This document shows positions 27,800 to 36,305 of a stretch of 44,274 nt of DNA, piece after piece. The notes beneath the pieces were generated by a model. It did no database searches and was not told where the DNA came from. It was given only the letters and a program-made list of their open reading frames with translations. The stretch is from assembly GCF_001625695.1 (NCBI RefSeq), contig NZ_AUXY01000064.1, positions 1 to 44,274 of the forward strand. Reading direction: 5' to 3'. Source of the DNA: Pseudoalteromonas luteoviolacea H33-S (GTDB lineage Bacteria; Pseudomonadota; Gammaproteobacteria; Enterobacterales; Alteromonadaceae). Position numbers and translations under genes: made by a program. Every line of letters begins with the position of its first letter. Within the stretch, counting starts at the first letter, position 1.

Positions 27800-28156
27800 C
27801 TATCCTTGTTTAACCTTAATACCCGTCATTGATTCCACGGTGGGATAATCACGACAATCCATGGTGCCAATAAATTCGACAGGTAACTTATTGGTCGCAG
27901 CATTGAGTACGCTCAAATACAGATTTTGACCTGCTAATGTATTGGTATTAAACGCATACTTGTTTCCAGATTCATTCCCGCCACATGCTGGTCGACCATA
28001 TTTATACCCATAAAAGCTGACAATCACAAAACTACGCTCTACTTGTATGTCTTTAATAAAATAATGTGTTGCATTCGTGGCCCAGCTCAGTGGTGCAAAC
28101 AAGGTGCAGATTAATATGGCAACCGCCATTAGGTTCAATTTACCAGTCGCAATCAT
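27800..28156 (-). CDS. Small exported protein with the SubB-like GxxxYxxxxxA pattern
   Basis: Encodes 118 residues with a signal peptide (ends APLSWA). The mature chain of about 91 residues has the pattern AGQNLYLSVLNAATNKLPVE, then a short strand with a cysteine (GTMDCRDYPTVESM), plus an earlier cysteine (GRPACGG). The same order (Gly-x-x-x-Tyr, small helix, strand, Cys, Glu) recurs in the three larger proteins of this cluster. It reminds me of the small beta-barrel B subunits of AB5-type toxins (SubB-like), but this is recollection, not proof. AAGGAG lies 9 nt before the ATG. It is translationally coupled to the Fn3/RHS-like gene downstream. Confidence 0.72.
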   Translation of the reverse strand: MIATGKLNLMAVAILICTLFAPLSWATNATHYFIKDIQVERSFVIVSFYGYKYGRPACGGNESGNKYAFNTNTLAGQNLYLSVLNAATNKLPVEFIGTMDCRDYPTVESMTGIKVKQG

Positions 28157-28346
28157 TGCAAATGGCTCCTTTTTATATTTGTTTTATTTGTAAGTTGGGG
28201 TTTAGGTTCAAAATACGCAGGTTCTGTAATGACCATCTCGATTTAAGCGGAATACCAATCACTAAAACCCTCTTTATCTATTCGCCAAGATTAAACTTTG
28301 TGTTTTTGATATTCGAAAATGAATTACAATCTGCGTTACAATGCGC

Positions 28347-29054
28347 TCAATACACACACACCTTAGAGGTGACTTCGGTGCACAAAGTCATATGAAGCAT
28401 CCTACTAGAAGATAAATATACGCAGTATCGATTTCGATAATCATAATAACTGCTGGTACTGCCATCTTTGAGCAATACATACCTTGTTATTTTTTTGGTA
28501 TTTGGGTCATAAAAACTATCGATACTTTGGATGCCGCTTGGGATGTAAGCCTTCGACCCGTGTGCTAATTTCGATATTATGTCATCCTTAACATATGCAT
28601 AATCTTCCCACGTCATGTCTCGAGAACCTCGTGTCGTATAATGTGTTTCACATCGATCCTCCCCACCATATTTGAGTAGCCCTGCAAATCTCACCGTTTT
28701 AGTACTGCCTTTGCTCATGCCGTCGGCTTTCACTAAGACAGATTTAGCTTGTTCATAGCCTGAGCCAGCGATACACCCCTTGGTTGAGGTCACCTCAATT
28801 TGTGCACCTGTATTTAATGCGGTTACTAAACTTGAGTAGGTTGCTCTGCCAGAGTGGGTGGTCAAATCCACTGCCCAGTGGCTTTTTTTATCGGCACTGA
28901 CGCAGCTTAAGCTGCTATCTGGCTTTGCAGCGTGTGTTTTAAACACGGCTAAATTACCATCAATCATCAACTCTGACAGTGTTGTTGATGCAGTGGCGAA
29001 TCCGCAAAAAACGGCGGCATTTAGGCAAGCCAAAAAGCGTATTTTGTTGTTCAT
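28347..29054 (-). CDS. Exported paralogue C of the three-gene secreted family
   Basis: Encodes 235 residues with a signal peptide (ends CGFATA). The shared core is ELMIDGNLAVFKTHAAK, a cysteine, DKKSHWAVDLTTHSGRATYS, SLVTALNTGAQIEV, a second cysteine and GSGYE. The second half repeats the family motif GSRDMTWEDYAYVKDDI and IQSIDSFYDPNTKKITRYVL, ending in KVCVY. It is the shortest and most diverged of the three and lacks the glycine-rich loop near the C-terminus. There is a 190-bp gap to the next gene upstream. No known enzyme motif was seen; the function is unknown. Confidence 0.78.
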   Translation of the reverse strand: MNNKIRFLACLNAAVFCGFATASTTLSELMIDGNLAVFKTHAAKPDSSLSCVSADKKSHWAVDLTTHSGRATYSSLVTALNTGAQIEVTSTKGCIAGSGYEQAKSVLVKADGMSKGSTKTVRFAGLLKYGGEDRCETHYTTRGSRDMTWEDYAYVKDDIISKLAHGSKAYIPSGIQSIDSFYDPNTKKITRYVLLKDGSTSSYYDYRNRYCVYLSSSRMLHMTLCTEVTSKVCVY

Positions 29055-29244
29055 TATTTTCCGTATAACCTTGTTATATATTTATTTTTAAGCCAAAAGC
29101 TGGTTTTAAAATATACAGCCTCTGTGTACTATATTTTTAAATTCTCGGAGTGTTATAAAGCCCGTAGCAAATAGAGTCGTACAATTACGATTGGTCTTAG
29201 TTGTTGAATAACTATGGGTGTAGTTCGATTGCATTGACTAATGC

Positions 29245-30042
29245 CTAAATAACACATGAGACAGCAATACTACGACCATTACATGGTTCAAGGCTCAATT
29301 TTTGGCCCTTGTCCCAAACAACACCACCGTAGCCACCAGAGCCGCCGTTGTGGCAACCTGTATCACCTTGTAAGGTTGTACTTGTTGGTCGGATCGAGGC
29401 CATGTTGTCATCTTTCATCAACACACTGTGATCATAAAGCTGACTCCGAGAGTTATAAGTACTACTGACACTTTGAATAGCCCCTATTACCCATGTATTT
29501 CTATATGCAAAAGAATGGCCTTTGTTTAGGAGCGCATCAATCTCTTTTTTCAGTACTTTATAATCTTCCCAGCGCAGTGCGCGGGACCCCTTGGTTGCTG
29601 GTGTTGTTTCACAAAACATATCTAGAATATGCGGCGAGACGCCTTGCGTTACTTTAGCAAAACCCACAAAACGTACTGATTGACCGTTGCTGGCGCCCAT
29701 TTTGTTGGCTTTAACATTGAGGGCAGCGACCTGTTCATAGCCAGAACCCGCTAAACAAGCATTATTTGAACTGACTTCAATATCTGCGCCTGTACTTAAT
29801 GCTGTGACTAAACTTGAATACATGGCGCGCCCAGAGTGCGTTTTTAAATCGACAGCCCACTGCGCTTTTTTATCCGCAGCAACACATTCAGGAGAAGTAT
29901 GTGTTTTGGCAGCCACGGTTGTAAACACGGCAATGTCCCCTTGCACCATCAGTTCCTCTAAAGGGGAGGCGCTTGCAGCAAAGGATGAAATAGACGTAAT
30001 AACTGTCAACACAGAAAGTGTTTTTAATGGTGTTTTAAGCAT
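29245..30042 (-). CDS. Exported paralogue B of the three-gene secreted family
   Basis: Encodes 265 residues from ATG at 30042, chosen because AGGA lies 6 nt upstream and overlaps the stop of the upstream gene; a longer frame to 30096 would run into that gene. Signal peptide about 1-26 (ends FAASAS). The shared core is ELMVQGDIAVFTT, DKKAQWAVDLKTHSGRAMYS, SLVTALSTGADIEV, LAGSGYE, then GSRALRWEDYKVLKKEIDAL and the C-terminal VSCVI. A glycine-rich stretch (CHNGGSGGYGG) precedes the last strand. Translationally coupled to paralogue A, with an 8-bp gap. Confidence 0.82.
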   Translation of the reverse strand: MLKTPLKTLSVLTVITSISSFAASASPLEELMVQGDIAVFTTVAAKTHTSPECVAADKKAQWAVDLKTHSGRAMYSSLVTALSTGADIEVSSNNACLAGSGYEQVAALNVKANKMGASNGQSVRFVGFAKVTQGVSPHILDMFCETTPATKGSRALRWEDYKVLKKEIDALLNKGHSFAYRNTWVIGAIQSVSSTYNSRSQLYDHSVLMKDDNMASIRPTSTTLQGDTGCHNGGSGGYGGVVWDKGQKLSLEPCNGRSIAVSCVI

Positions 30043-30050
30043 TTTTGGTC

Positions 30051-30860
30051 CTAGATTACACAAACGACTTGGAAAAGGTTCTCTGCAGCAGAGCATTTTT
30101 TCATAGAAAGATCCTCACCCCCATCATAAATCACAGTGCCATAACCATCAGATGCACTACAGCCCAGATAGTAGTTTAATGGATATCGTGAAGGTTGAGA
30201 AAATACATTGGGATATACAAATGAGCCATCTTTTAACATGACATCATGGCGATAAAACTTGGTTTGCGGGTCGTATTGGCTGGAGGCACTTTGCACTGCT
30301 TGTGAAACCCACGCTGTTTGTTGGATATAGTTAGAGGAGACGTTTTCCAAGGCAGCATCAATTTCATCCTTCAATTCAAGGTAATCTTCCCATCGCAACG
30401 ATCTTGAACCCATTGTATGAGGTGTTGTTTTACAAATTTTATCTAACTCAAATGGATGCTTACCTGTAGAGCGTTTGGCAAACCCCACAAAACGAACTGA
30501 TTTACCACCACTTGACGCATTGTTGGTTTTAATTTTAACGGATTTGACCTCTTCATACCCAGATGTGCCCAAGCATGCATTTTGAGGGATCACCTCTACA
30601 TGTGCTTTGGTACTCATGGCAGTCACTAAGCTTGAGTACGCAGCTCGACCACTATGGGAATTTAAATCGACCGCCCAATAGCCCTTTTTATCCTCATTTA
30701 CGCAATTAGGTTCAGCATGTGATTTAGCAGTATGGGTTTTAAATACGGCCAGGTCGCCTTCTACCATTAATTCATCTAACTGCGAAAACGCATTTACATG
30801 GCTTGAAAGCAATAACAGCGAGCTTCCAAGACAGGTTGCTATGGCAGCATTATTGTTCAT
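30051..30860 (-). CDS. Exported paralogue A of the three-gene secreted family
   Basis: Encodes 269 residues with a signal peptide (ends SHVNA). The shared core is ELMVEGDLAVFKTHTAK, DKKGYWAVDLNSHSGRAAYS, SLVTAMSTKAHVEV, a cysteine-containing LGTSGYE, then GSRSLRWEDYLELKDEIDAA, SSQYDPQTKFYRHDVMLKDG and VVCVI at the end. Conserved cysteines suggest disulfides, in keeping with life outside the cytoplasm. AGGAAA lies before the ATG. This is the first gene of the five-gene minus-strand cluster; an inverted repeat AATAACG/CGTTATT lies just upstream (about 30883-30904) and may be an operator. Confidence 0.82.
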   Translation of the reverse strand: MNNNAAIATCLGSSLLLLSSHVNAFSQLDELMVEGDLAVFKTHTAKSHAEPNCVNEDKKGYWAVDLNSHSGRAAYSSLVTAMSTKAHVEVIPQNACLGTSGYEEVKSVKIKTNNASSGGKSVRFVGFAKRSTGKHPFELDKICKTTPHTMGSRSLRWEDYLELKDEIDAALENVSSNYIQQTAWVSQAVQSASSQYDPQTKFYRHDVMLKDGSFVYPNVFSQPSRYPLNYYLGCSASDGYGTVIYDGGEDLSMKKCSAAENLFQVVCVI

Positions 30861-31547
30861 GTTATTTCCTATTCATAAGAGAGAATAACGCTTAAGTACG
30901 TTATTGATTTGGAGGATTTTAGCGTTGAAAACAACAGCTATATTTCGTTAAATAGCATTATAGTATCGTATTAGGTACAACTCTACGCATTAATGAAATT
31001 AAAAGATAAAAATAGGGTTTTTGGGACTTAACAAACAACAAGACAAGACATTGATTTACATTAATATATTAAATTGCATGAATACTAACCCCGCACTGTT
31101 TATATATTGTTTTTCAGGATAAATCATATTCAGGATATAAAGGTACTTTTCAGCTCCTCCAAAAGATTGAACATAACCACTTGATACTTTTAAAAGTTAC
31201 AATCTTGATTTTTACGGAAGCCATCTTTACTTAACAAGAAGTATCGTTACTACCTTATGAACTAATTCATGCAATAAAATACACTACTCATACAGTTATT
31301 ATCGCGGCTGCATGACGTTGTTTGTGGGCCGTAAAATGAATGTAAGGTGCAATAACTTTATTTTCCTGCACCTTAAAATTGAAGGGTAAGAAACTGTATT
31401 CAAATAATAAAAGCAAATTTTCAAACCTGTTAAAGCATTATAAATAAATTTATCAAATATCATAAATTCACTTTTTCTCTCAAGTCACTGCTAAAGAACG
31501 ACATCATTATTACGTCCTTAAAATAACTTAAAAAAAGGAGTAATCTT
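30861..31547. other. Long divergent intergenic region
   Basis: About 690 bp between the secreted cluster (minus) and the esterase gene (plus), with no supported gene. It holds an inverted repeat AATAACG(8 nt)CGTTATT next to the cluster, a TATAAT box on the minus strand (plus-strand ATTATA at about 30957), and a hairpin TAAGGTGCA/TGCACCTTA at 31343-31375. The size suggests complex regulation or a lost gene. Confidence 0.4.
31343..31375. repeat. 9-bp inverted repeat with 15-nt loop
   Basis: TAAGGTGCA and TGCACCTTA form a perfect stem about 170 bp upstream of the esterase gene. There is no U-tract, so it may be a leftover terminator or a binding site. Confidence 0.4.
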
Positions 31548-32435
31548 ATGAAGCAGTTCGCTTTCCTATTGATGTGTGCCTGTAGCTTTTTGGCCAATGC
31601 CTCTTACCTTGACTATAAATATGAACATCTACCCACTGAACATACTATTTCGTCTTCAACACTCGGTGAAGAGCGTACTGTGTGGGTAATTTTGCCTGAA
31701 GGCTACAACGCACCAGAAAATAGCGACAAGCAATACCCCGTTATTTACACCACTGACGGCGAGAACTTGCAATATTTAACGGGTCACAATATGTGGTTCT
31801 TACAGCGCTCAAACATGTTGCCAGAAGCAATTTTGGTCGCTATCAATACTCGTCATCACAGAGTGCGCGATTTAACCCCAACAGAACCTAAAAATAGTCC
31901 AATTCCAGTCGCAACCGGACAAAGCCACCAACTAAAAGCCTTTATCAAAGATGAGGTTATCCCGTTTATTGATAACACATACCGTACAGGTGACTTTAGA
32001 GTGCTGTCTGGTCATTCACTTGGTGGGCTATTCACAATCACTAGCTTATTATCAGAGCATATGCAGCCTTTATTTAAAGGCTATGTCGCCATTGACCCTT
32101 CACTGTGGTGGGACGATGGCATTGTTGCAAAGTGGGTTGAAGCTGCAGAAGACACATTTGATGAAAAAGCCTTCTCTGTCTATATCGTGGCTGCACATGA
32201 AGAAAACATTCCTCCCGAGCACCAAGCGCTTTACTTGCAGCACATTACAGCAATCGATGACGCCGCAAACAGCCTTCTTGATACAGATGCGATCACCATT
32301 CGATACGACATTACCCATGACGAAAACCATCGTTCAGTATTACATGTCGGTGTATTTAGAGGATTAAGAGAAGTCTTTAAATGCTACCCAAGCGTTTGCC
32401 CTAAAACAGAAGGTGGTGACTCGGACCAAGACTAA
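31548..32435 (+). CDS. Exported esterase-D-type alpha/beta hydrolase
   Basis: Encodes 295 residues with a signal peptide (MKQFAFLLMCACSFLANA). The fold matches the esterase family that includes Fes/IroE and S-formylglutathione hydrolase: LGEERTVWVILPEGY, YPVIYTTDGEN, the nucleophile elbow SGHSLGG with Ser157, and a late His in DENHRSVLHVG. The position outside the cytoplasm suggests a general or siderophore esterase, but no iron-uptake genes are nearby. AGGAG lies 7 nt before the ATG, and a terminator follows at 32473. Confidence 0.88.
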   Translation: MKQFAFLLMCACSFLANASYLDYKYEHLPTEHTISSSTLGEERTVWVILPEGYNAPENSDKQYPVIYTTDGENLQYLTGHNMWFLQRSNMLPEAILVAINTRHHRVRDLTPTEPKNSPIPVATGQSHQLKAFIKDEVIPFIDNTYRTGDFRVLSGHSLGGLFTITSLLSEHMQPLFKGYVAIDPSLWWDDGIVAKWVEAAEDTFDEKAFSVYIVAAHEENIPPEHQALYLQHITAIDDAANSLLDTDAITIRYDITHDENHRSVLHVGVFRGLREVFKCYPSVCPKTEGGDSDQD

Positions 32436-32472
32436 TTGGGCACTACACATCTAGTTTAACCAGCTATACATT

Positions 32473-32495
32473 GAGGTGCCCCTTGCACCTCTTTT
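32473..32495 (+). terminator. Intrinsic terminator after the esterase gene
   Basis: Stem GAGGTGC/GCACCTC with loop CCCTT, followed by TTTTA, between two converging genes. Confidence 0.75.
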
Positions 32496-32504
32496 ACAAA
32501 GATA

Positions 32505-32912
32505 TTAACCAATAAACCCATCGTGCTGCTGACCTTCATCACCAATTTCCTCCCAGCAGGCTTTTGAACTCACCCACATGTGCTGAACCACCTTAGCACC
32601 CGCTAAATCGTCATTAGCGATTAATCCTACCGGCACGTACATTCTCTGATCATCGTTTTTACCCGGGAGGTTTGATCCGCACTGCGTACAAAAACTACAA
32701 ACCCAATCGTGGTTGGGTTTGTGCCAAGTTTTGATTTTGTCGGTACCTGTCAGCCAAGCAAAGTGTTGGTTATTAACCACCGCAACTGACACACCATTTC
32801 CGCCACTTGCTTTTCGACATATTGAGCAATGACAAACATAGATGTCTGTTATTGGCAAACTAATTTCAAACTGCACCGCATTACAATTACAACTACCTTT
32901 AACCATCTTCAT
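32505..32912 (-). CDS. GFA/CENP-V family zinc-binding protein
   Basis: Encodes 135 residues. Zinc ligands are in the expected order: CNCNAVQF, CHCSICRKASGG, and FCTQCGSNLP. Members include glutathione-dependent formaldehyde-activating enzyme, but most homologues have no proven reaction, so the name marks the fold only. Two ATG codons lie close together (32912 and 32906); neither has a strong ribosome-binding site. Convergent with the esterase gene. Confidence 0.9.
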   Translation of the reverse strand: MKMVKGSCNCNAVQFEISLPITDIYVCHCSICRKASGGNGVSVAVVNNQHFAWLTGTDKIKTWHKPNHDWVCSFCTQCGSNLPGKNDDQRMYVPVGLIANDDLAGAKVVQHMWVSSKACWEEIGDEGQQHDGFIG

Positions 32913-33048
32913 CTTATTACATCACATTCTATCTGTTTCTATTGTATAAACATTTTTGCACTTTAAACACGATTGATAACGCCTGATCTTAGCGAACATG
33001 CCATTCCTTTTCTAAACTTAGAACACCCAATTTGATAGGCACAGTACT

Positions 33049-35541
33049 ATGGCGTTTAGCACAGGGCTCTTGATCCTACTATTTGTGATTTTCGCACTGT
33101 TTATTGGCGCATTTGTACGTCATATTTTAAAAGGCACACAAGTCCCCTACACTGTTGCGCTCTTATTGCTAGGCATTGCAATCGGGTTGCTACAAAGAGC
33201 AGACTTGTTTAATGCATACGCCCCAGAATTTGGCCAGAGTTTATCTTTGGTTGCCGAAATAGACTCTCACCTATTTTTATATCTGTTTTTGCCAACGCTC
33301 ATTTTTGAAAGCGCATTTGCCATGGAGGTGCATTTATTCCGCCGCATGTTTACACAAATCGCTATTTTAGCCGTCCCAGGTTTAATGCTCGCGATTTGGT
33401 TAACAGCCGAGCTCATCTTTGCCATTGTACCCGACGGCTGGGGCTGGAGCTGGGCCATTTGCCTGATGTTTGGTGCTTTGATCAGTGCCACAGATCCGGT
33501 GGCTGTCGTCGCGCTGTTAAAAGAAGTCAGTTCTCGAAAGCGCCTTGAAACCCTCATTGAAGGCGAGTCGCTACTCAACGACGGTACCGCAATTGTGTTC
33601 TTTTCACTCTTTTTTGCATGGGTTACCGCAACTTACAGCGGTGATATCAACGCTGGACTTTCATCGCCTTTGCATGTCACAGCCGAGTTTTTACAAGTCG
33701 TATTAGTAGGTCTGGCAATAGGCTTAGCCGTGGGTGGTCTATGTATTATGTGGATAGAGCATGTATTTAACGACCCAATGATCGAGATCTCTTTAACTAT
33801 TGCGGCGGCCTATTCCGTTTTTTTTATTGCAGAAAACTTCCACGTATCAGGAGTTGTTGCGGTTGTCACGTTAGCCATAATGTTTGCAAGTATCGGCCGA
33901 ACTCGGATCAGCCCCGAAGTCGCTGGATTTTTACATCATTTTTGGGAAATGATGGCCCACATGGCCAACACACTTATCTTTTTACTGGTTGGCATATTGG
34001 TCGCTATCCGTGTACCACTAAATGATATGCAAGCATGGAAAATGCTGGCATTGCTTTACGCTGGTATTTTAATCATTCGAGCAATCTCTATCACCGTTTG
34101 TATGCCTGCCCTGACTAGGTTAGGTATTGGTATTAATTTTCCAAAAGCAGCGGTGCTGTGCTGGGGTGGACTGCGCGGTGCGGTGTCATTAGCCTTGGCG
34201 CTGGCCGTAGTCGCCAGTGATGTCATACCAAAAGAAATTGGTGATCGGGTGCTGTTTTTATGTGCAGGCATCGTAGTCTTAACCATATTAGTCAACGGCT
34301 CCACAATGGGCTGGTTACTTAAAATACTCGGCTTAAACTCATTACCGCCAGCAAAACAAGCAACTGTAGACAAAGCCCAAGGCACAATCAGTAATGAGCT
34401 ACACGAGATGCTGCCTGTGATGATGACCAACCCATTTTTGCAAGGCGCAGACTGGGAAACCGTAAAGCAAAAATCGCAACTACAAGCACTCAATGAAACT
34501 GAATCAAATAATAAAATAACCACAGAAGAACTCAACACCGCATACAAAAGACGACTGCTCGAGACTGAACGCAAACATTATTGGACGCAATTTGAACAAG
34601 GGATGTTGAGCAAACAAGCTACTAGCAAATTAGTAGAAGCGGTTGAATCTGCCCTAGACGGAGAACCCCAAATTAGCCCAAGAACCTCCATTTATACGGT
34701 ATGGCAAACCCCAAAATGGTTGCAACCACTGAGGCAATATTCATGGTTAAACAAGCTTTTATTGACCTTTTATTTTAAGAAACTTGCCTTGGGTTACGAT
34801 ATTGCTCGGGGGTTTATGCACGCACAAGAGGCCCTGCAAAGTCATGTGCAAACCTTAGCGCCCAGCCAGTCTGCTGCCGATTTAGTGTTAAAAGATGTCA
34901 AAGATAACAAAACACGTACACTTGAACGTATGAACGAATTACATGATAGCTTTCCAGAAATTATTCAATCCCTGCAGACACAAGCTGCGACTAGGTTGTT
35001 GCTCAATCGTGAGCGCGCTGTCATCAACGCACAGCTCAAGCAAGCTGTGTTAGATAAGCCCGAAGCTCAAAGGTTATTGGCATGCGTTGAAGACAAAATG
35101 GCCAACCTCCAAAATGAGTCAATCTTCAAAACGACCAAGCAACAACAATTTACTAATGATATTCCTTGGGCTAAGAACTTACCGCTCGCCACACGTGAGA
35201 AATTGTCCGCTTTTGTAGAGCATCAGGTTTATGAAGCGCAGCAAGTCATTTGCAACGAAAACCAGCCGCTGTCTAAAGTTGGCGTTATTGTGAGAGGAAG
35301 CGTTAAAGAACAGTGGAACGTATCATCAGGTAATGACGTAAAGCACACTTGTACAAATAAAGGGCCCGGCGAATCAATTGCCCTAACCGCATTGTTAAGC
35401 AGTACATGCGCAACCGACATCACCAGTGACACCCCTTGTGATATTATGTGGCTACCTTGCGACAAGCTTAAGCAATTAATGCAAAATGATAGCCAATTAA
35501 CTCAAGTAGTTTGCAAGTTAATGCGAGAATATACTAACTAA
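33049..35541 (+). CDS. NhaP-type Na+(K+)/H+ antiporter with C-terminal cyclic-nucleotide-like domain
   Basis: Encodes 830 residues. Residues about 5-425 form a CPA1 antiporter with 11-13 helices, including SATDPVAVVALLKEV (Asp149) and EGESLLNDGTAIVFF (Asn177-Asp178), the ion-binding residues. A long helical cytoplasmic region (about 430-690) is followed by a cyclic-nucleotide-binding fold (about 700-825: GVIVRGSVKEQW, GPGESIALTALLSS). This layout is like plant SOS1. In the phosphate-binding cassette the usual Arg-Ser/Thr-Ala is replaced by TCATDI, so cAMP binding is doubtful. It exports Na+ (or K+) in exchange for protons, suiting a marine life. Overlaps the convergent DUF523 gene by 8 bp. 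Confidence 0.92.
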   Translation: MAFSTGLLILLFVIFALFIGAFVRHILKGTQVPYTVALLLLGIAIGLLQRADLFNAYAPEFGQSLSLVAEIDSHLFLYLFLPTLIFESAFAMEVHLFRRMFTQIAILAVPGLMLAIWLTAELIFAIVPDGWGWSWAICLMFGALISATDPVAVVALLKEVSSRKRLETLIEGESLLNDGTAIVFFSLFFAWVTATYSGDINAGLSSPLHVTAEFLQVVLVGLAIGLAVGGLCIMWIEHVFNDPMIEISLTIAAAYSVFFIAENFHVSGVVAVVTLAIMFASIGRTRISPEVAGFLHHFWEMMAHMANTLIFLLVGILVAIRVPLNDMQAWKMLALLYAGILIIRAISITVCMPALTRLGIGINFPKAAVLCWGGLRGAVSLALALAVVASDVIPKEIGDRVLFLCAGIVVLTILVNGSTMGWLLKILGLNSLPPAKQATVDKAQGTISNELHEMLPVMMTNPFLQGADWETVKQKSQLQALNETESNNKITTEELNTAYKRRLLETERKHYWTQFEQGMLSKQATSKLVEAVESALDGEPQISPRTSIYTVWQTPKWLQPLRQYSWLNKLLLTFYFKKLALGYDIARGFMHAQEALQSHVQTLAPSQSAADLVLKDVKDNKTRTLERMNELHDSFPEIIQSLQTQAATRLLLNRERAVINAQLKQAVLDKPEAQRLLACVEDKMANLQNESIFKTTKQQQFTNDIPWAKNLPLATREKLSAFVEHQVYEAQQVICNENQPLSKVGVIVRGSVKEQWNVSSGNDVKHTCTNKGPGESIALTALLSSTCATDITSDTPCDIMWLPCDKLKQLMQNDSQLTQVVCKLMREYTN

Positions 35542-36049
35542 TTGTTTTAGATATGTCCGTTTCGCTATTACGTTCTAGCTGCTCAATTAACTGCATAACA
35601 GAGTGTTGGCTATAGACTTTGATGCCTTTAGATCTGAGCAGTTGTGCAGTGACGCCAGCACCGTTTACTTTCTTACCAGAAAAAGTGCCATCATATATTT
35701 TTTCGCTTCCGCAAGATGGGCTACCCTCTGCCAAAACCGCGAATTTTATTTTTTGTTGCAAACAAATTTGCAGCGCTTGATGGGCACCATTTAAAAAGGC
35801 ATCAGTCACATCGACTCCATCATCTCCGACAACACACGCTTGTTGGTGTATGACATCACGCCCTTCGCCTCCAATAATTTCCGCTGGCGCTCTAGGTATT
35901 GGTAAACCGGCCGAGACTTCTGGACAGAAGCCAACAAGCTTAACGTTTAGATCTAACCAACGCTTATCTGACTTATCCAGCGATAAACTACTTCCGTTAT
36001 ACCTTACTTTATTACCCATTAAACAGGCGCTCACAAAGACCTTTTGCAT
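35534..36049 (-). CDS. DUF523 family protein
   Basis: Encodes 171 residues. The family's hallmark pieces are present: VSACLMGNKVRYNG, GFCPEVSAGLPIPRAPAEI, and LAEGSPSCGSEKIYDGTFSG. The conserved cysteines (in SACL, GFCPE and SPSCGS) suggest a metal or iron-sulfur site; the biochemical role is not established. The stop lies inside the end of the convergent antiporter gene, so the two 3' ends overlap. Confidence 0.92.
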   Translation of the reverse strand: MQKVFVSACLMGNKVRYNGSSLSLDKSDKRWLDLNVKLVGFCPEVSAGLPIPRAPAEIIGGEGRDVIHQQACVVGDDGVDVTDAFLNGAHQALQICLQQKIKFAVLAEGSPSCGSEKIYDGTFSGKKVNGAGVTAQLLRSKGIKVYSQHSVMQLIEQLERNSETDISKTIS

Positions 36050-36232
36050 CCATACTCCACATTTAAATACTGCACTGACTTCTATATACCCATAAAATGT
36101 ACACCGAGTTCATTATAGTAGAGTAGTTATTTAACCCTAAAGAAATATTTATTCTTTAAATAGATAATAAACAACTTAAACCACCTAATTCATAGCATTA
36201 AAAAACAACAACATGCAAGCTTGATCCCATTT

Positions 36233-36275
36233 TGCATACGTATTCAATGGAATGTTCCTCAAAGCGCCTTATATT
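36233..36275 (+). promoter_or_regulatory. Operator and promoter region of the first amylase gene
   Basis: TGCATACGTATTCA (36233-36246) is a 14-bp near-palindrome with one mismatched pair. It lies 23 bp upstream of TATATTGT (TATATT at 36270-36275), a plausible -10 box with no good -35. The same arrangement precedes the second amylase gene, so the site is probably bound by a LacI-type maltose/starch regulator (inference). Its centre near -42 would suit an activator or a repressor overlapping the -35 area. Confidence 0.6.
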
Positions 36276-36305
36276 GTAAAACTCATGTAAATGAGAGGCA
36301 CAATA

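Noticed and set aside
30900..30990. A full sigma-70 promoter for the secreted cluster
   Set aside because: A TATAAT box is present, but the only -35-like hexamers have poor match or wrong spacing.
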